A DNA stretch of 64,000 bases from Scolanthus callimorphus (taxonomy: Eukaryota > Cnidaria > Anthozoa > Actiniaria > Edwardsiidae), in NCBI GenBank assembly GCA_033964015.1, contig CM066912.1:17595073-17659072 (forward strand), given 5' to 3'. The notes beneath the pieces were generated by a model. That model worked only from the letters and a program-made list of their open reading frames with translations, had not been told where the DNA came from and did not search any database. Shown piece by piece: positions 9,961 through 20,290 of the stretch. The translations under genes were made by a program, and so were the position numbers. How positions within the stretch are numbered: position 1 is the stretch's first letter; the number at the start of each line of letters is the position of its first letter.

Positions 9961-10565
9961 CTTATACATTTGCCTCTTCCTCCTGAGCCGAGTTTGGACT
10001 TGTGAAGTTCTGCTGTTTCATTTCTGCATCGTACTGCTAGCACCTCTGCGTTGAGCACTGCGTCCCAGGAAGACTTCCCCTCGTCTCGGCTGCGCTGTGA
10101 AGGCTCTGGGCTGGAGCCATCTTGAATCTGCATCGATTCTTGGTCTTCATGCATTTCAATTGTTTCCCCTTGGATAGGGGTCTCAGACCGTGTGGAAGTC
10201 TCTGGGCTAGCAATAGCCACTTCTTGTATTGGTGCCAGTGTCGCTTCGCTGACTTGTATCGTGTGTGTGGCTCCGCCATTACCTTCTTCAGATTCCCGAG
10301 CCAAACTTATTGCTGGAGTTGAAAACGTAATGTTCACCCCTCCACCGACGTTAGCAACTTTTACGACTTGTACTTCGCACTGCTGAGGCTGCTGTTGCAC
10401 TGTCTCGCCTCCATGCTGATCGCTGAATGTTGAATTGGTACCGTCGTGGTCGGTCGGGAGCTCTTCGGTGATTGTAATCTGTTCGCTCACTTCTGCCAAC
10501 GAAGACACAACCGACAAACCTTCGGCATCACTCGTCGTCCTCGGAACGCCAACGCTACCCTCCAT
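9961..10565 (-). CDS. DEAF1: DEAF1-like transcription regulator, exon 1
   Basis: The minus-strand ATG at 10565 opens about 201 residues, ending at donor ATAAG|GTAAGT (9960). The first 165 residues are low in structure: acidic, Ser/Thr/Gln-rich and free of recognisable domains, as in DEAF1 N-termini. From about residue 165 the sequence WDAVLNAEVLAVRCRNETAE then LHKSKLGSGGRGKCI is the first half of a SAND domain, with the GSGGRG turn conserved. Exon 2 at 5061 continues the domain. The start codon sits at the edge of a GC-richer stretch that probably holds the 5' UTR and promoter. The protein should act in the nucleus, binding DNA through SAND. The reading frame at the 3' edge appears one base short relative to exon 2. 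Confidence 0.88.
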
Positions 10566-10800
10566 TTTTAACTCCGAAAACTCCCTTAAGATATCCTGCC
10601 TGAGAGTTAAGAAGTCTAATTTTCTAAGAGAACAGGTTTTTCTCAGCTACAGGAGAGTGCAGGGGGGAAAACACGGAAATTTGAGCCAGTTTTTCGCTGC
10701 AGAGTTTCCTTCACCAATCGAGTCGTTTCGCTGGCTCCTTTTGTCGATCGGCCGACGCGGCACGGGGCTTGACGAAAAATAACGTACTAGTTTCCAGGCT
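10566..10800 (-). promoter_or_regulatory. Probable 5' UTR / promoter of the DEAF1-like gene
   Basis: This stretch upstream of the start codon is richer in GC and CpG than its surroundings (around GATCGGCCGACGCGGCACGG), as is common at housekeeping-type promoters. I see no clear TATA box. The transcription start cannot be placed from sequence alone. Confidence 0.35.
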
Positions 10801-12255
10801 CTCGCTTGCTAGGGGACTGGAAGGGACTGGAGGGAGACTGTACGGCTGAAATACCTGCTAAAAATACCGGTTTTCTTCAGCGTACCGTTTTCGGTCTAAG
10901 AACCCCTAAAAATACCGGATCGCTGATTTAACCCCTAAAATACGACGGTCATACCCACCATTCGAATATAGGGAGTACTCCCCCCCCGGTACCGTAACAA
11001 GAATGACAAACATGGATGGCATTATATGCCTCACAGCACAAATAATTAAATATGCGTTCACTACTGCCAAAACACTATTTTGTGCATATCTAGGAGAGGA
11101 AAGAGCCAAACACTTTCCTGACTGCTTTGAAAATTATGAGATGTGGGTGTACCCTGTGTTTATATTGAACGAAAACCTACTTTTTGAATGTGAATAGGCA
11201 AAAGGTACGATATACAGTGTTTGTGATGTAATACAGGTATTTTTCGAAACATCAGGACGTGGGTACCCTGTGGTTTTGAAGCTCAATGTAAAATGCGCCG
11301 TAACTCCTAAACGCTTCCACTTCGAAAGTGCAAACAACCGGTTTTGGACACCCTCGGGCAATTTCCCTCGGGCTAAGCTTTCGAATGATATGTGTTAGCA
11401 AAAATCCCCGAGGGGGGAGCCGTTTCGACTCCTGGCCAGGGGCAAATTAGATGGGGCGTGAAGTTTGATACTGTAATGTGTCACATCGAATAAGTGGTTT
11501 ATCAGTCTATTTTTAGATTCAACCGGCGGGATTCAAATCTCGCGGGGAACGGGATCTGTTTTCTCCGACGTCCGCCTGAAAAACATTCAAAGATGGCGGC
11601 GGTTGTGATCTACAACTTTTTGCATTTTGTTTACTATGAGTATTGACTTCAGACATCTGTAACCTGAAACACACACAACAATGATCATGTCTCCCTAAAA
11701 GAGAAAAACAGAAAATGACATTTTTCTAGGGTAAAAAAAACGGCTTTTCAGTTTACAGCTGTTTTGAGTATTCTGCGAACTCTTGAGATCGATTTCCAAC
11801 CGTCAAACCGCTTTCTGGCTTCCGTCAATCAAACTTTGAAACTTTGAAATACAAAGAAATCAGTTATTTGCCATCCTAATGAAATGCTCCAACACATACA
11901 GCATCTTTTACTATCTTTTTCTAAACAAATGGCCTAACTTACGGTCGGCTAAGACTCAAATTAGACCTCAGAGTTTGATTCCCCATGTCATGTGGAAGTC
12001 GAACGCAAGAGTTCGCAGAATACTCAAAACAGCTGTAACAACAACACACCTCGAAAGCAAACGCGAAGAAGCGGGAAACTGCGGAGAAGTATTTTTTTAA
12101 ACCACCTACACTTTGTTGAAACTTTTATTTTGCTACACCTACACTGCACTGCACGAAAGCCCATAAGAATCTTCAAGATAGAAGGAGATGGGCCCATACG
12201 CTACGGAAGAAGAAGAGAGAAGAAGAAGAAAAAACTCGGGAAAAAAATTGAAAAT
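10801..12255. other. Intergenic, repeat-derived
   Basis: No gene. It includes a GAGTACTCCCCCCCCGGTACC block (about 10974) and GTACCCTGTG blocks (about 11149 and 11263), related to the fragments near 9200 and 63780. An inverted repeat at 11753-12038 has arms TTACAGCTGTTTTGAGTATT / CTGCGAACTCT and their reverse complements. Part of it (GATTTCCAACCG, TTCTGGCTTCCGTC) recurs near 22213, so it is a dispersed repeat. Confidence 0.6.
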
Positions 12256-12502
12256 AAACGAGACTTACCTTGGGAAGTTGAAGTTTGATTGTAATTCTGC
12301 CAAATTATTAGTAGTACAGAAGGGTTAACATGAGATGCGCACGCACCGCCGTGGTTCAGTATTTTAACACCATTTTGTGGTCACAAGAATTAAACCCTGC
12401 AGGGTGAGGAGGGTAACGTATGGGCATGTTAACCCTTCTGTACTACTAATAATTTGGCAGAATTACAATCAAACTTCAACTTCCCAAGGTAAGTCTCGTT
12501 TA
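12256..12502. mobile_element. Miniature palindromic DIRS-derived element
   Basis: There are near-perfect arms of about 77 bp: 12256-12331 and the reverse complement at 12425-12502, spaced by 93 bp. The arms contain TTCTGCCAAATTATTAGTAG and GGGTTAACATGAG, a diverged version of the adjacent DIRS terminal repeat. The spacer starts with the DIRS subterminal sequence ATGCGCACGCACCGCCGTGG found at 16828-16852. It looks like a non-autonomous or collapsed relative lying next to the full element. Confidence 0.75.
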
Positions 12503-12510
12503 ATTTTCAA

Positions 12511-12550
12511 TTCTACCAAATCATTATATACATCCGGGATAACATGAGAT
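12511..12550 (+). repeat. DIRS inverted terminal repeat, left
   Basis: Inverted copy of 16847-16884, identical through CATCCGGGATAACATGAG. Confidence 0.9.
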
Positions 12551-12682
12551 TTTAAAGCAGTGAACACAAAATGCCAGTGTTGCCAAACACTTTAATGGCA
12601 AATGATATATACTGTATGTATACATATACAAATCATATATACTGTACAAGCGCATATACAGTGTAAATATTATAATGTAATA

Positions 12683-13870
12683 CTACTCCAACACAGCTAA
12701 ACTCATCTGGTTGGTAAGAGCGACAGGCTTGTCATAGAATTTCCTGAATGTAGACTCCTCATTCCATCCTGCAGTAGCTATTATTACATCAGCAGGGACA
12801 GATGCAGATGCTTTACTAGTTGCTGCACATCGGGTACTATGAGCTGAGAATATCTGTGTATCTATACCTGCTTGACACAACAAAGTCTTAATCCAACGAC
12901 CAATAGTGGACGAAGTTACTTCATTGTAAGGTTTAATATATGAAATTAAAAGTTTACTAGACGAACGCTGTCTAGCAGTTATGCCTTAATAGAACTCCAG
13001 GGTTTCGTAAACACAGAGCTCCCTTGTTGTGTACTTATAAAGTCTGAGATTTCCGAAAACCTTTCCTGGCCTGTCCTGTTTTATGTGCTCAGTCAGTGCA
13101 AAATCATAACAACTGCCATCTTTATGCATATAATCCTCTGAAATATCAAGAAATGTTAGAGTCTGACATCTCTGACCTGTTGTCAATGCAATAAGCATGG
13201 TTAGTTTTAAGGTGGGTTCTTTCCTGGAAATCTTGTCTAAAGGCCACAGTCCCTTAAGATAGTCGAGAACTCTTTCTACCGGCCAAATGCAACTGTACTT
13301 AGGGACTGGCTTGACTTTATTAAAAACCCCTTTGAGATATCTGCATATAAGAGGATGCTGGCCAATAGAGACAGATTTAGAATCCAATCCATTGTTCAAG
13401 TCAATATTAGAAATTGCTGAGCGAGCAGTATTAAGTGCTGAATAGCTCAAACCTTTTTCAAACAAGGTATGTAAGAATTGGAGAACCCACACTACAGTGG
13501 GACGCAGTGGATCAATTTCTTTTTTACCACAAAATTGTACCCATTTTTCAATGTAGACCTTGTACTGCTTGTGGGTGTTTTTTCTCCATGACTGCATGAT
13601 GACATCAACAATGTCTCCCGGAATCTTTGACTTTCGTAAGGATTGCCTGATAATTTGCATACCAGTAACTCCAGACGATTGTGTAGTGGATGTACACTCA
13701 TGAGAGTTGGATGAGTCAGATTGTGACTGTGTGCCTTCAGTACTCGGGGAATGTCGATTAGCATTTCCAGTACAGCACTGAAAAATGGTTGGCTTGTCCA
13801 CAGGGGAACTATCAAGACCCCTGTGGCTTGTTCCTGGTAAATTTTCTGAATACACCTGGAAACAAGACAA
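12683..13870 (-). pseudogene. Tyrosine recombinase of the DIRS-like element, one in-frame stop
   Basis: The ORF from 13870 carries an N-terminal SAM-like DNA-binding part (QSWRKNTHKQYKVYIEKWVQ), then the catalytic domain with the first Arg in TTGQRCQTLTFLDI. The frame meets a TAA at 12986-12988 and continues in the same frame without further stops to 12683. This second half has the H-x-x-R motif (AHSTRCAA) and the probable nucleophile Tyr in FRKFYDKP. All the main catalytic residues are therefore encoded, but the protein is cut by a single nonsense codon. Its first ~126 codons overlap the RT/RNase H ORF in another frame, as in other DIRS elements. The enzyme would insert the circular cDNA by site-specific recombination. 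Confidence 0.85.
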
Positions 13871-15587
13871 AATGGTGGAAATGCATAAAAGAAATGCATA
13901 GACCAGTCAATGGTAAAGGCATCAATAAATTTTGCCATTGGATCTGGTTTCCATGAGACATAATCACTAACTTGGGCATTAAGCCGACTAGCAAAGAGAT
14001 CTATGTCTGGCAAACCAAATAGATTAACAATTCTGTTGAACACCCCTCTTGTGAGCATCCATTCTAAATCAAGGTTAAGATTGCGAGATAACTGATCAGC
14101 GTCAACATTACAAACACCTGGGATGTGTGCTGCTGACAGCCAGATATTTTTGCTAATAGCCCAATCCCATATTTCTAAAGCAACTGCATTGCATTCCACA
14201 GACTTACAACCTCCCATGGCATTAATATAGGTCACAGCAGTGGTATTATCACACATTATTCTAATGTGAACATTAATTTCTGAATCCAGCAGGGATGATA
14301 ATGCAAATTTAATGGCTAATAATTCTAACACATTGATGTGTTTAACTGTTTCATCCTTGGACCAAATGCCTGAAGTAGATCTACTATCAACTATCTTTGC
14401 ACCCCAACCAGTCCCAGATGCATCAGTGTAAATAACAATATTAGGACTGGAATGGTAAATATGTCTTACAGCTGAATTAACATTATGAAGCCACCAATCA
14501 ATTTCATTCAAACTTGTCCTAGATAATGTCATGTCTGCATCAAAATTCCCATTATTAAGTCTGAGATGATAATCCTTGTCAATCTCAATGTGGCGGTAAT
14601 GCATAGGACCTAATTCAACTCCAGGAAAGCTTGATACAAGAGTACCCAACAAAACAGCCACTTGACGGATAGAAAACTGCTTATGTGGAACTAGAAATGA
14701 TTGGCAAAGTTGATGAACTTTTTCCCTCTTATGAGGTGTAAGATAAACGGTCATACTGGAAGAATCAAATGAAACCCAAAAACTCAATGGACTGAGATGG
14801 GAAAATGACAGATTTTTCTGGATGGATTTTGAAACCCAATCTACTCAGAAGTTGGACTGCATTAAGTGTGGCCTCCTCACAATCTGAGGATGACTCTCCA
14901 ATATAAAGGGAATCATCTATGTAACCAAGACATGTATGGCCATGCTTGCTTCTTAATTCAGCAAAAATAGGTTTCATTACCTTAGTAAAAATTCTAGGAC
15001 TGCTTGATAATCCCATAGGTAAACATGAAAAAGCATAGACTTGATCTCTCCAAAAAAACTTTAAGTATTTTTGATGTTCTAAGGCAACCGGAATAGAATA
15101 GTAAGCATCTTTGAGATCGATAGAAGTCATATAGCAAAATGGACGCACAAGCTTAATTGCAGTATCAAAAGGTATCCATTTTAAAATGATGATACGATAC
15201 TGATTCATTTAGCCTTTTAAGATTGAAAATCACCCGATGGGACCCATCTTTCTTAGGCTTGATAAAAATAGGTGACAAAATATCACCTGGCTCATAATCA
15301 GATAGCTTGATAATCCCTTTGTCAAGAAATTTTACAATTTCATTGTCAATAATTTGTTGCTCATGTTGATTGAAATAAACATGTGATCTTGAAACATTAA
15401 TCACTGGATCAGGGACATGGTCAAATTCAACATGACAATGGGTAATTGCATCCAAAACAAATGGATCTGTAGTTATCTTAAGCCACTCATTGACATAATT
15501 TCTCAAGCCCCCTGCCTGAAATGGGGGTTGATTAGAAATAACTGAGAGGCAGGAGTTATTAACATCACTCACCTTGGCCATAGGCAT
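13492..15587 (-). pseudogene. Reverse transcriptase-RNase H of the DIRS-like element, frameshifted
   Basis: Coding similarity runs through three frames. 15587-15165 holds the RT fingers (GSHRVIFNLKRLNESV). 15208-14765 holds the palm, with TSIDLKDAYYSIPV, LPMGLSSSPRIF and the catalytic YIDDSLYIG. 14787-13492 holds the RT thumb and RNase H with IYTDASGTGWGA, HINVLELLAIKFAL and MCDNTTAVTYINAMGG. Frames change near 15165-15208 and near 14765-14787, so at least two indels have broken it. The C-terminal part (VLIVPLWTSQPFFSAVLEML) is the conserved DIRS/gypsy-type linker after RNase H. The active-site aspartates are intact. Confidence 0.88.
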
Positions 15588-15627
15588 TATTGAGGCTTGG
15601 TTTGAGACTTGGGGAACTGCTGGGGCC

Positions 15628-16470
15628 TCAACTGGCCCGGCCTGCCCCTAAAGGGGGAGCCGATCTGGGGCCTTTCCCTCTTCCATCTTGCTTGAAGAAT
15701 CTGCCTCTGCCACGACCACTTCTCTGCATTGCTGATTTATATGGCTCCATACGTTGCTTAGGAGTTACTTTCACACTTAATTTGTTTGATTTTGTTAGCT
15801 CTTCCACTTCTTTGTTCAGCTCATCCCCAAATAGGAAAGTAGAAATGGCAGTTGATGGATTACAAAGAGCTACATATTGCTTGTTCAGATCTGGTCGTAT
15901 AAGATCCCTTCTTTTCAAGTTAAACTCTCGGTTTGCAGACAACAAAAGTACTGCTGCATGTGTAAGGGTATTCTTCTCATCCCCTTTAGTACCATTGCAA
16001 ATTTCCAGAACAGCATACAACCCGGACATCAAAAGGGCCTGTGCCTTTTGAAAAACTGAATCTGTATTTCTAGTTTCTTGGCGCAATTGCTGCCAAATCT
16101 GTTTGTTTATCTTGGGAGACTCCAAATTAGGGCAATTATCTGGCCTCAAATATTTCCCTTGAAGCTCTGTCAATTTCTCTTTAGGCAATTTGTCTTTCAG
16201 TAAACTGTTGATAATCTCTGATAAATCAGTATTTAGTGCTACGCTTTGTGTATCAGCCTTTAGACTATCCTCTTCTGGATTTTCAGTCTCCTCGGTATAC
16301 TCAAAGTCCGTATAAATCTGATCAATAGACCCTTGGACTTGCTGAAGAATATCGTCCTTAGTTTCCGACAATAAGTCGGAGAACAAGGCTTTCATCTGCG
16401 TCAGCGAAGGAGGTGCTGAAGATTGCCCCTCAGTGTCAGACATAGTCTGCAAAATATAACCAAAGGTCAA
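15628..16470 (-). CDS. Gag-like ORF of the DIRS-like element
   Basis: An open frame of 280 codons, the first ORF of the element, 41 bp upstream of the RT region. It is acidic and helix-prone over residues 15-120, and its C-terminus is Arg/Gly-rich (RSGRGRGRFFKQDGRGKG), suited to RNA binding. No zinc knuckle is seen. The assignment as gag rests on position, composition and length rather than on direct homology. Met codons occur at residues 1 and 10; the second (MSDTEGQSS) may be the real start. Confidence 0.65.
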   Translation of the reverse strand: MTFGYILQTMSDTEGQSSAPPSLTQMKALFSDLLSETKDDILQQVQGSIDQIYTDFEYTEETENPEEDSLKADTQSVALNTDLSEIINSLLKDKLPKEKLTELQGKYLRPDNCPNLESPKINKQIWQQLRQETRNTDSVFQKAQALLMSGLYAVLEICNGTKGDEKNTLTHAAVLLLSANREFNLKRRDLIRPDLNKQYVALCNPSTAISTFLFGDELNKEVEELTKSNKLSVKVTPKQRMEPYKSAMQRSGRGRGRFFKQDGRGKGPRSAPPLGAGRAS

Positions 16471-16846
16471 AGGTTTTGTCGAAATGTAGACTCACCGCTA
16501 ATAATTTCGCTTACAAACTCGTTGTCCGCGAATACAATTCGCCTCACAAGCTCGTTGTGGGCAAGTTCTGAGTTGTGACACGTCACACTCCGACAAGAAT
16601 CGAGTCAGAATCTTGTCTGACCAAAACTGGTCAAAGAGCAACAGAACACGTCTGCTGCAAACTGCAAAAAGCGATATAAAGCTCGTTTATACGCTTACAG
16701 TTCTTTTCGATAAATAAATAACGTCAAATTACAAAGCTTACCTTAAAGAAGTAGTGAAAAATCCGTTGAAAACGGCGAGGCAAAAATATTCCTGCTAAAC
16801 ACACGGCGTAGGAAAAGTGCACTGAACCACGGCGGTGCGTGCGCAT

Positions 16847-16884
16847 CTCATGTTATCCCGGATGTATATAATGATTTGGTAGAA
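16847..16884 (-). repeat. DIRS inverted terminal repeat, right
   Basis: Reverse complement of the left terminal repeat at 12511. The adjacent inner sequence (16825-16846) recurs in the miniature element at 12332. Confidence 0.9.
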
Positions 16885-18870
16885 CTTTCAATAATCCTTA
16901 GCCAAGCAGGTGCAGAGAGAAACTAAAAACCCTGGACTTCCATGCAAAAGTGATCAGTCTTTTTGCAGTCTGTCTTTTCTGAGATATTAAGAAAAGACTG
17001 TCACAAAAATGTCACAGAAAGGCTTACGTGAAGGCTGTCATAGAAAACGAAATGATTTGCTCGTGAGTACATGCAGATAGTGAGAATTAAACTGGATGAT
17101 TCACTGACAATATGAGATTTTATTTGAACTCCAATGGAAACGTTACAAGCGTAGGAGAATCTTAAAACTAGAAAACTCTTCTGATATGCTTAGTTTAGTT
17201 TCAATGAAAATTTTAGCGATTTATCCAACGCAACAACCAGGGAGAATCTCGCAGGGGAGTGTTTCCCGCTTGTTCAGTTTTTTCAGAAGAGCTTATGAGC
17301 TCTGATATTACGGTGTTATTTCTTCTCCAATCAAGTTTGTTGTCAATCCTCTCTTTTCTTGTGTTGTCGTGAATTTTGTCGTAAGGTTTGCCACCTGCTC
17401 GTACTACTTTCCTTTCAAACAGCCTTCCTCGCTGCAAGTTTCTTTCCTTCCATCCATCTCAATCGCCTTCATGGTCGTTAAGATCATTTGATTCAGATGA
17501 CTACTATTCAAGCTGGATTCTCGTCTACTTTGTTAAAATTAGCGCAAAAGAAGAGTGGATTTCATCTCCCTTTGCAAACTTTGAAAAGGCGCGAAGGGCG
17601 GAGAAAGTGCTGCATTCTCATTGGCTAGTTGTTCCCGGGCGCTCATTGGCTGATTGCTCAGTGGCATTAAGGCATGGCTCTAAAACGAGGGCTTGCTTTT
17701 TTGTAACTTCGTTATTTTTCAACAAAAATCTTTCAAACTTGGCCCACAAACACGTTTTGGAATTCTTATTTCGATTAAGTTGTTGTTGCCATGGTAACGA
17801 TGTCACGTGACTCACCATCCGCCATTTTGGATGAAATTTTTAGCGCCCGTGCAGGTATGTAGAGAAGATGGAAAATAGAAATTTCTTTTCACTCAGGTAT
17901 ATTAAGGCATGGGTGCTTTTAACAAAAATGCGAAAAACTGAAAAAAATTCCCTAGGGTAGATAAATGTCTTGCGTAGAATGTTTTCGTTAAGGTTGCTCT
18001 ACCAGGTGAGACGTTTCATTTGATGTATTTGGTTACCATGCCAACGGGTTGCGTGACGTGTAAGAGCGTGACAAAGGCACAATTTTGTTTCCATTCTTTG
18101 CATTCGACGGGGATCCGACCAATGGTTTCCCAATGGGGCTTATTATGACCAGTGTCGGGTGTACATTACCATTCCAACGAGGCGGGCTGTCCAAGTTATC
18201 CTCATTTTAAGAAAACTCTAAATGGGCTTGGGGCTGGTCCCCCAAACGCAAAACTTGCCTTAATCTATTTAAGGCAGGCTAACTTTTGATAGAATGATAA
18301 AACTCGACGAACTTAACATTTTGGTGATTTTTTTAGTACGGAGTGACGTCACAAAGCATGTCACGTAACTAAACAGTAAATTGCCTTTCCGGTGATGGAG
18401 AAAACATTTAACTCTACAATGTTGGTGAAAATGGATAGGCCTCAGCAATAGAAAGATCGTACTGTTTTGGCTGCTGAGCTATCATTTCCCGTTAACGAGA
18501 TATAAGGGTCGGAATCAGGTCACGTGACCTAATCAACATCAGCTCCCCTTAAAACACCTTAAAGGAGAAAACTTTTTCCACCAGCTAAGACACCATATAT
18601 AGAACCCAAAGAGAGGAATGTTATTAGCTATTAACTTTTCTAAAGGGAGTGAAACTCACCACCGGAGAAATTATTAAACTTTGAAAAGTGCAAATGTCAC
18701 GTGACAGGCCACGTGACCAGTATATTAGCCCAAATTCTATACTAAAACATTTCACTCGATGAATGTTAACTATCCAGAAAATTTCATGCCCCAACATTAA
18801 TGATTAGCAAAGATATTTGAAATTTTGTAATTTCCTCGATTTCTGGGCAGACCCATGCCTTAATAGCGGA
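16885..18870. other. Non-coding region
   Basis: I see no convincing gene. An open frame at 17437-17213 (minus) with a basic, codon-like look is unrecognised and has no supporting splice context. The word TTAAGGCATG and its inverse TGCCTTAA recur (about 17669, 17901, 18251, 18856), and CACGTGAC-type sites are frequent at 18520-18720, suggesting old repeat material. Confidence 0.4.
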
Positions 18871-18908
18871 GCTCCTGCGCGGGCCGAAGGCCCGCGCAAG
18901 CGGAGCAC
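18866..18908. repeat. GC-rich hairpin inside a repeat terminus
   Basis: GCGCGGGCC-GAA-GGCCCGCGC is a perfect 9-bp stem with a 3-nt loop, set between GCGGAGCTCC and GCGGAGCACC. It is the distal terminus of the element carrying array 2. Confidence 0.75.
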
Positions 18909-19029
18909 CATACCTAAGGAAATAACGTCTCGCATGACTATGGAGTTGATTTTCAAACGTCACGGGCTTTTTGCTCACTTTGCTTACGTTATTGACGGCG
19001 CCAAGTCAAATGATTAGGGCGTTGAAATG

Positions 19030-20150
19030 GTATCGCCCAAAAGATTAATGTGTCCAAGTTTGGTTGCCATAGGTTGTTCCCTTCTTGAGATATGAATTTT
19101 TTTTTTCCTGGTATTAAAGGTATAGCGTACGTCCGTCCGTCCGTCCGTCCGCCGTACGCGGAAACTCATGGGAACCCTGTGGTATACTAAGAAATTAAAA
19201 AATCTTGGGAAGGGATGGACCTTAGACAACCAAACTTGGATGAAGTTATCTAAGTGGCAAGGGGGTGCAACTGCATGGTCACGTGGTATGACGTCATCGA
19301 TGACGTCATCATAGGAGAAAAATGATATATCTCAAGAAGGGATGAACCTCAGACAACCAAACTCGGATGAAGTTATCTAAGTGGCAAGGAGGGTGCAACT
19401 GCATGGCCACGTGGTATGACGTCATTGATGACGTCATCATAGGAGAAAAGTGATATATCTCAAGAAATGATGAACCTCAGACAACCAAACTTGGGTGAAG
19501 TTATCTAAGTGGCAAGGGGGGTGCAACTGGATAGTCGCGTGGTATGACGTCATCGATGACGTCATCATAGGAGAAAAATGATATATCTCAAGAAGGGATG
19601 AACCTCAGACAACAAAACTTGGGTGAAGTTATCTAAGTGGCAAGGGGGATTCAACTGCATGGTCACGTGGTATGACGTCATTGATGACGTCATCATAGGA
19701 GAAAAATGATATATCTCAAGAAGGGATGAACCTCAGACAATTAAACTTGGGTGAAGTTATCTAAGTGGCAAGGGGGGGGGGGGGGGTGCAACAGCATGGT
19801 CACGAGGTATGATGTCATCGATGACGTCATCATAGGAGAAAAATGAAATATCTCAAGAAGGGATGAACTTCAGACAACCAAACTTGGGTGAAGTTATCTA
19901 AGTGGCAAGGTGGGTGTAACTGCATGGTTACGTGGTATGACGTAATTGATGACGTCATCAAACGTGAAAAGGTTTACATCGTTGAAGGGATGAACCTTAG
20001 ATAACCACACTTGGGTGAACAAGTGCTTAGTCACGTGGTATAACGGTGCAAGGCTATCTATTCATGTACAATGGCAACCCTTTTGTCTCGTTAAAAAAAA
20101 ATTGTAACCGGGAGCTCCGCTTTTAGCCAGTGGCTAAATCTATATATTAC
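19030..20150 (-). repeat. CRE-palindrome tandem array 2 with bounding terminus
   Basis: There are about six copies of a unit of about 128 bp with the same parts as array 1 but inverted: AACCTCAGACAACCAAACTT, GTTATCTAAGTGGCAAGG, GGTCACGTGGTATGACGTCA and TGATGACGTCATCATAGGAG. Most units have two TGACGTCA sites 4 bp apart. A (GTCC)n run lies at 19131. The right edge is GGGAGCTCCGCTTTTAGCCA then GTGGCTAAATCTATATATTA, the inverted version of the left edge of array 1. Confidence 0.88.
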
Positions 20151-20199
20151 ACTTGAGAATGAGAGGTATCATATTACATCATCACAAATATAGCTATTG

Positions 20200-20290
20200 G
20201 AAAAATAATAATAATAATAATAATATAAGTTTTGATATAGCGCCATTTCTACTAAAAATCCAATAGCGCTTTACAATAATTGTTCTACTA
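20200..20290. repeat. AAT microsatellite with SINE/LINE-like TATAGCGCC tail
   Basis: An (AAT)n run is followed by TTTGATATAGCGCCATTT and AATAGCGCTTTACAATAA, words typical of 3' ends of widespread non-LTR elements in animal genomes. Short remnant only. Confidence 0.4.

Larger units (their letters stand above)
12511..16884 (-). mobile_element. DIRS-like tyrosine-recombinase retrotransposon, damaged
   Basis: A 4.37-kb element with inverted terminal repeats: TTCTACCAAATCATTATATA at 12511 and its reverse complement ending at 16884, about 38 bp each. In minus-strand order it encodes a gag-like protein, reverse transcriptase plus RNase H, and a tyrosine recombinase overlapping the RNase H ORF. That order, the ITRs and the lack of an integrase or LTRs are features of DIRS elements. 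At least two frameshifts in RT and one stop in the recombinase make this copy defective. It lies outside both host genes. Confidence 0.9.

Noticed and set aside
10435..10782. 115-codon plus-strand ORF over the DEAF1 start
   Set aside because: It is a shadow of exon 1 and its GC-rich leader, and no homology is recognised.
11515..11570. GGATTCAAATCTCGC, resembling a tRNA T arm
   Set aside because: No A box, anticodon arm or acceptor pairing at the right spacing.
15590..16051. 153-codon plus-strand ORF
   Set aside because: It is antisense to the DIRS gag-like ORF.
17213..17437. Basic 74-codon minus-strand ORF
   Set aside because: It looks somewhat protein-like, but no family, start context or neighbouring exon could be identified.
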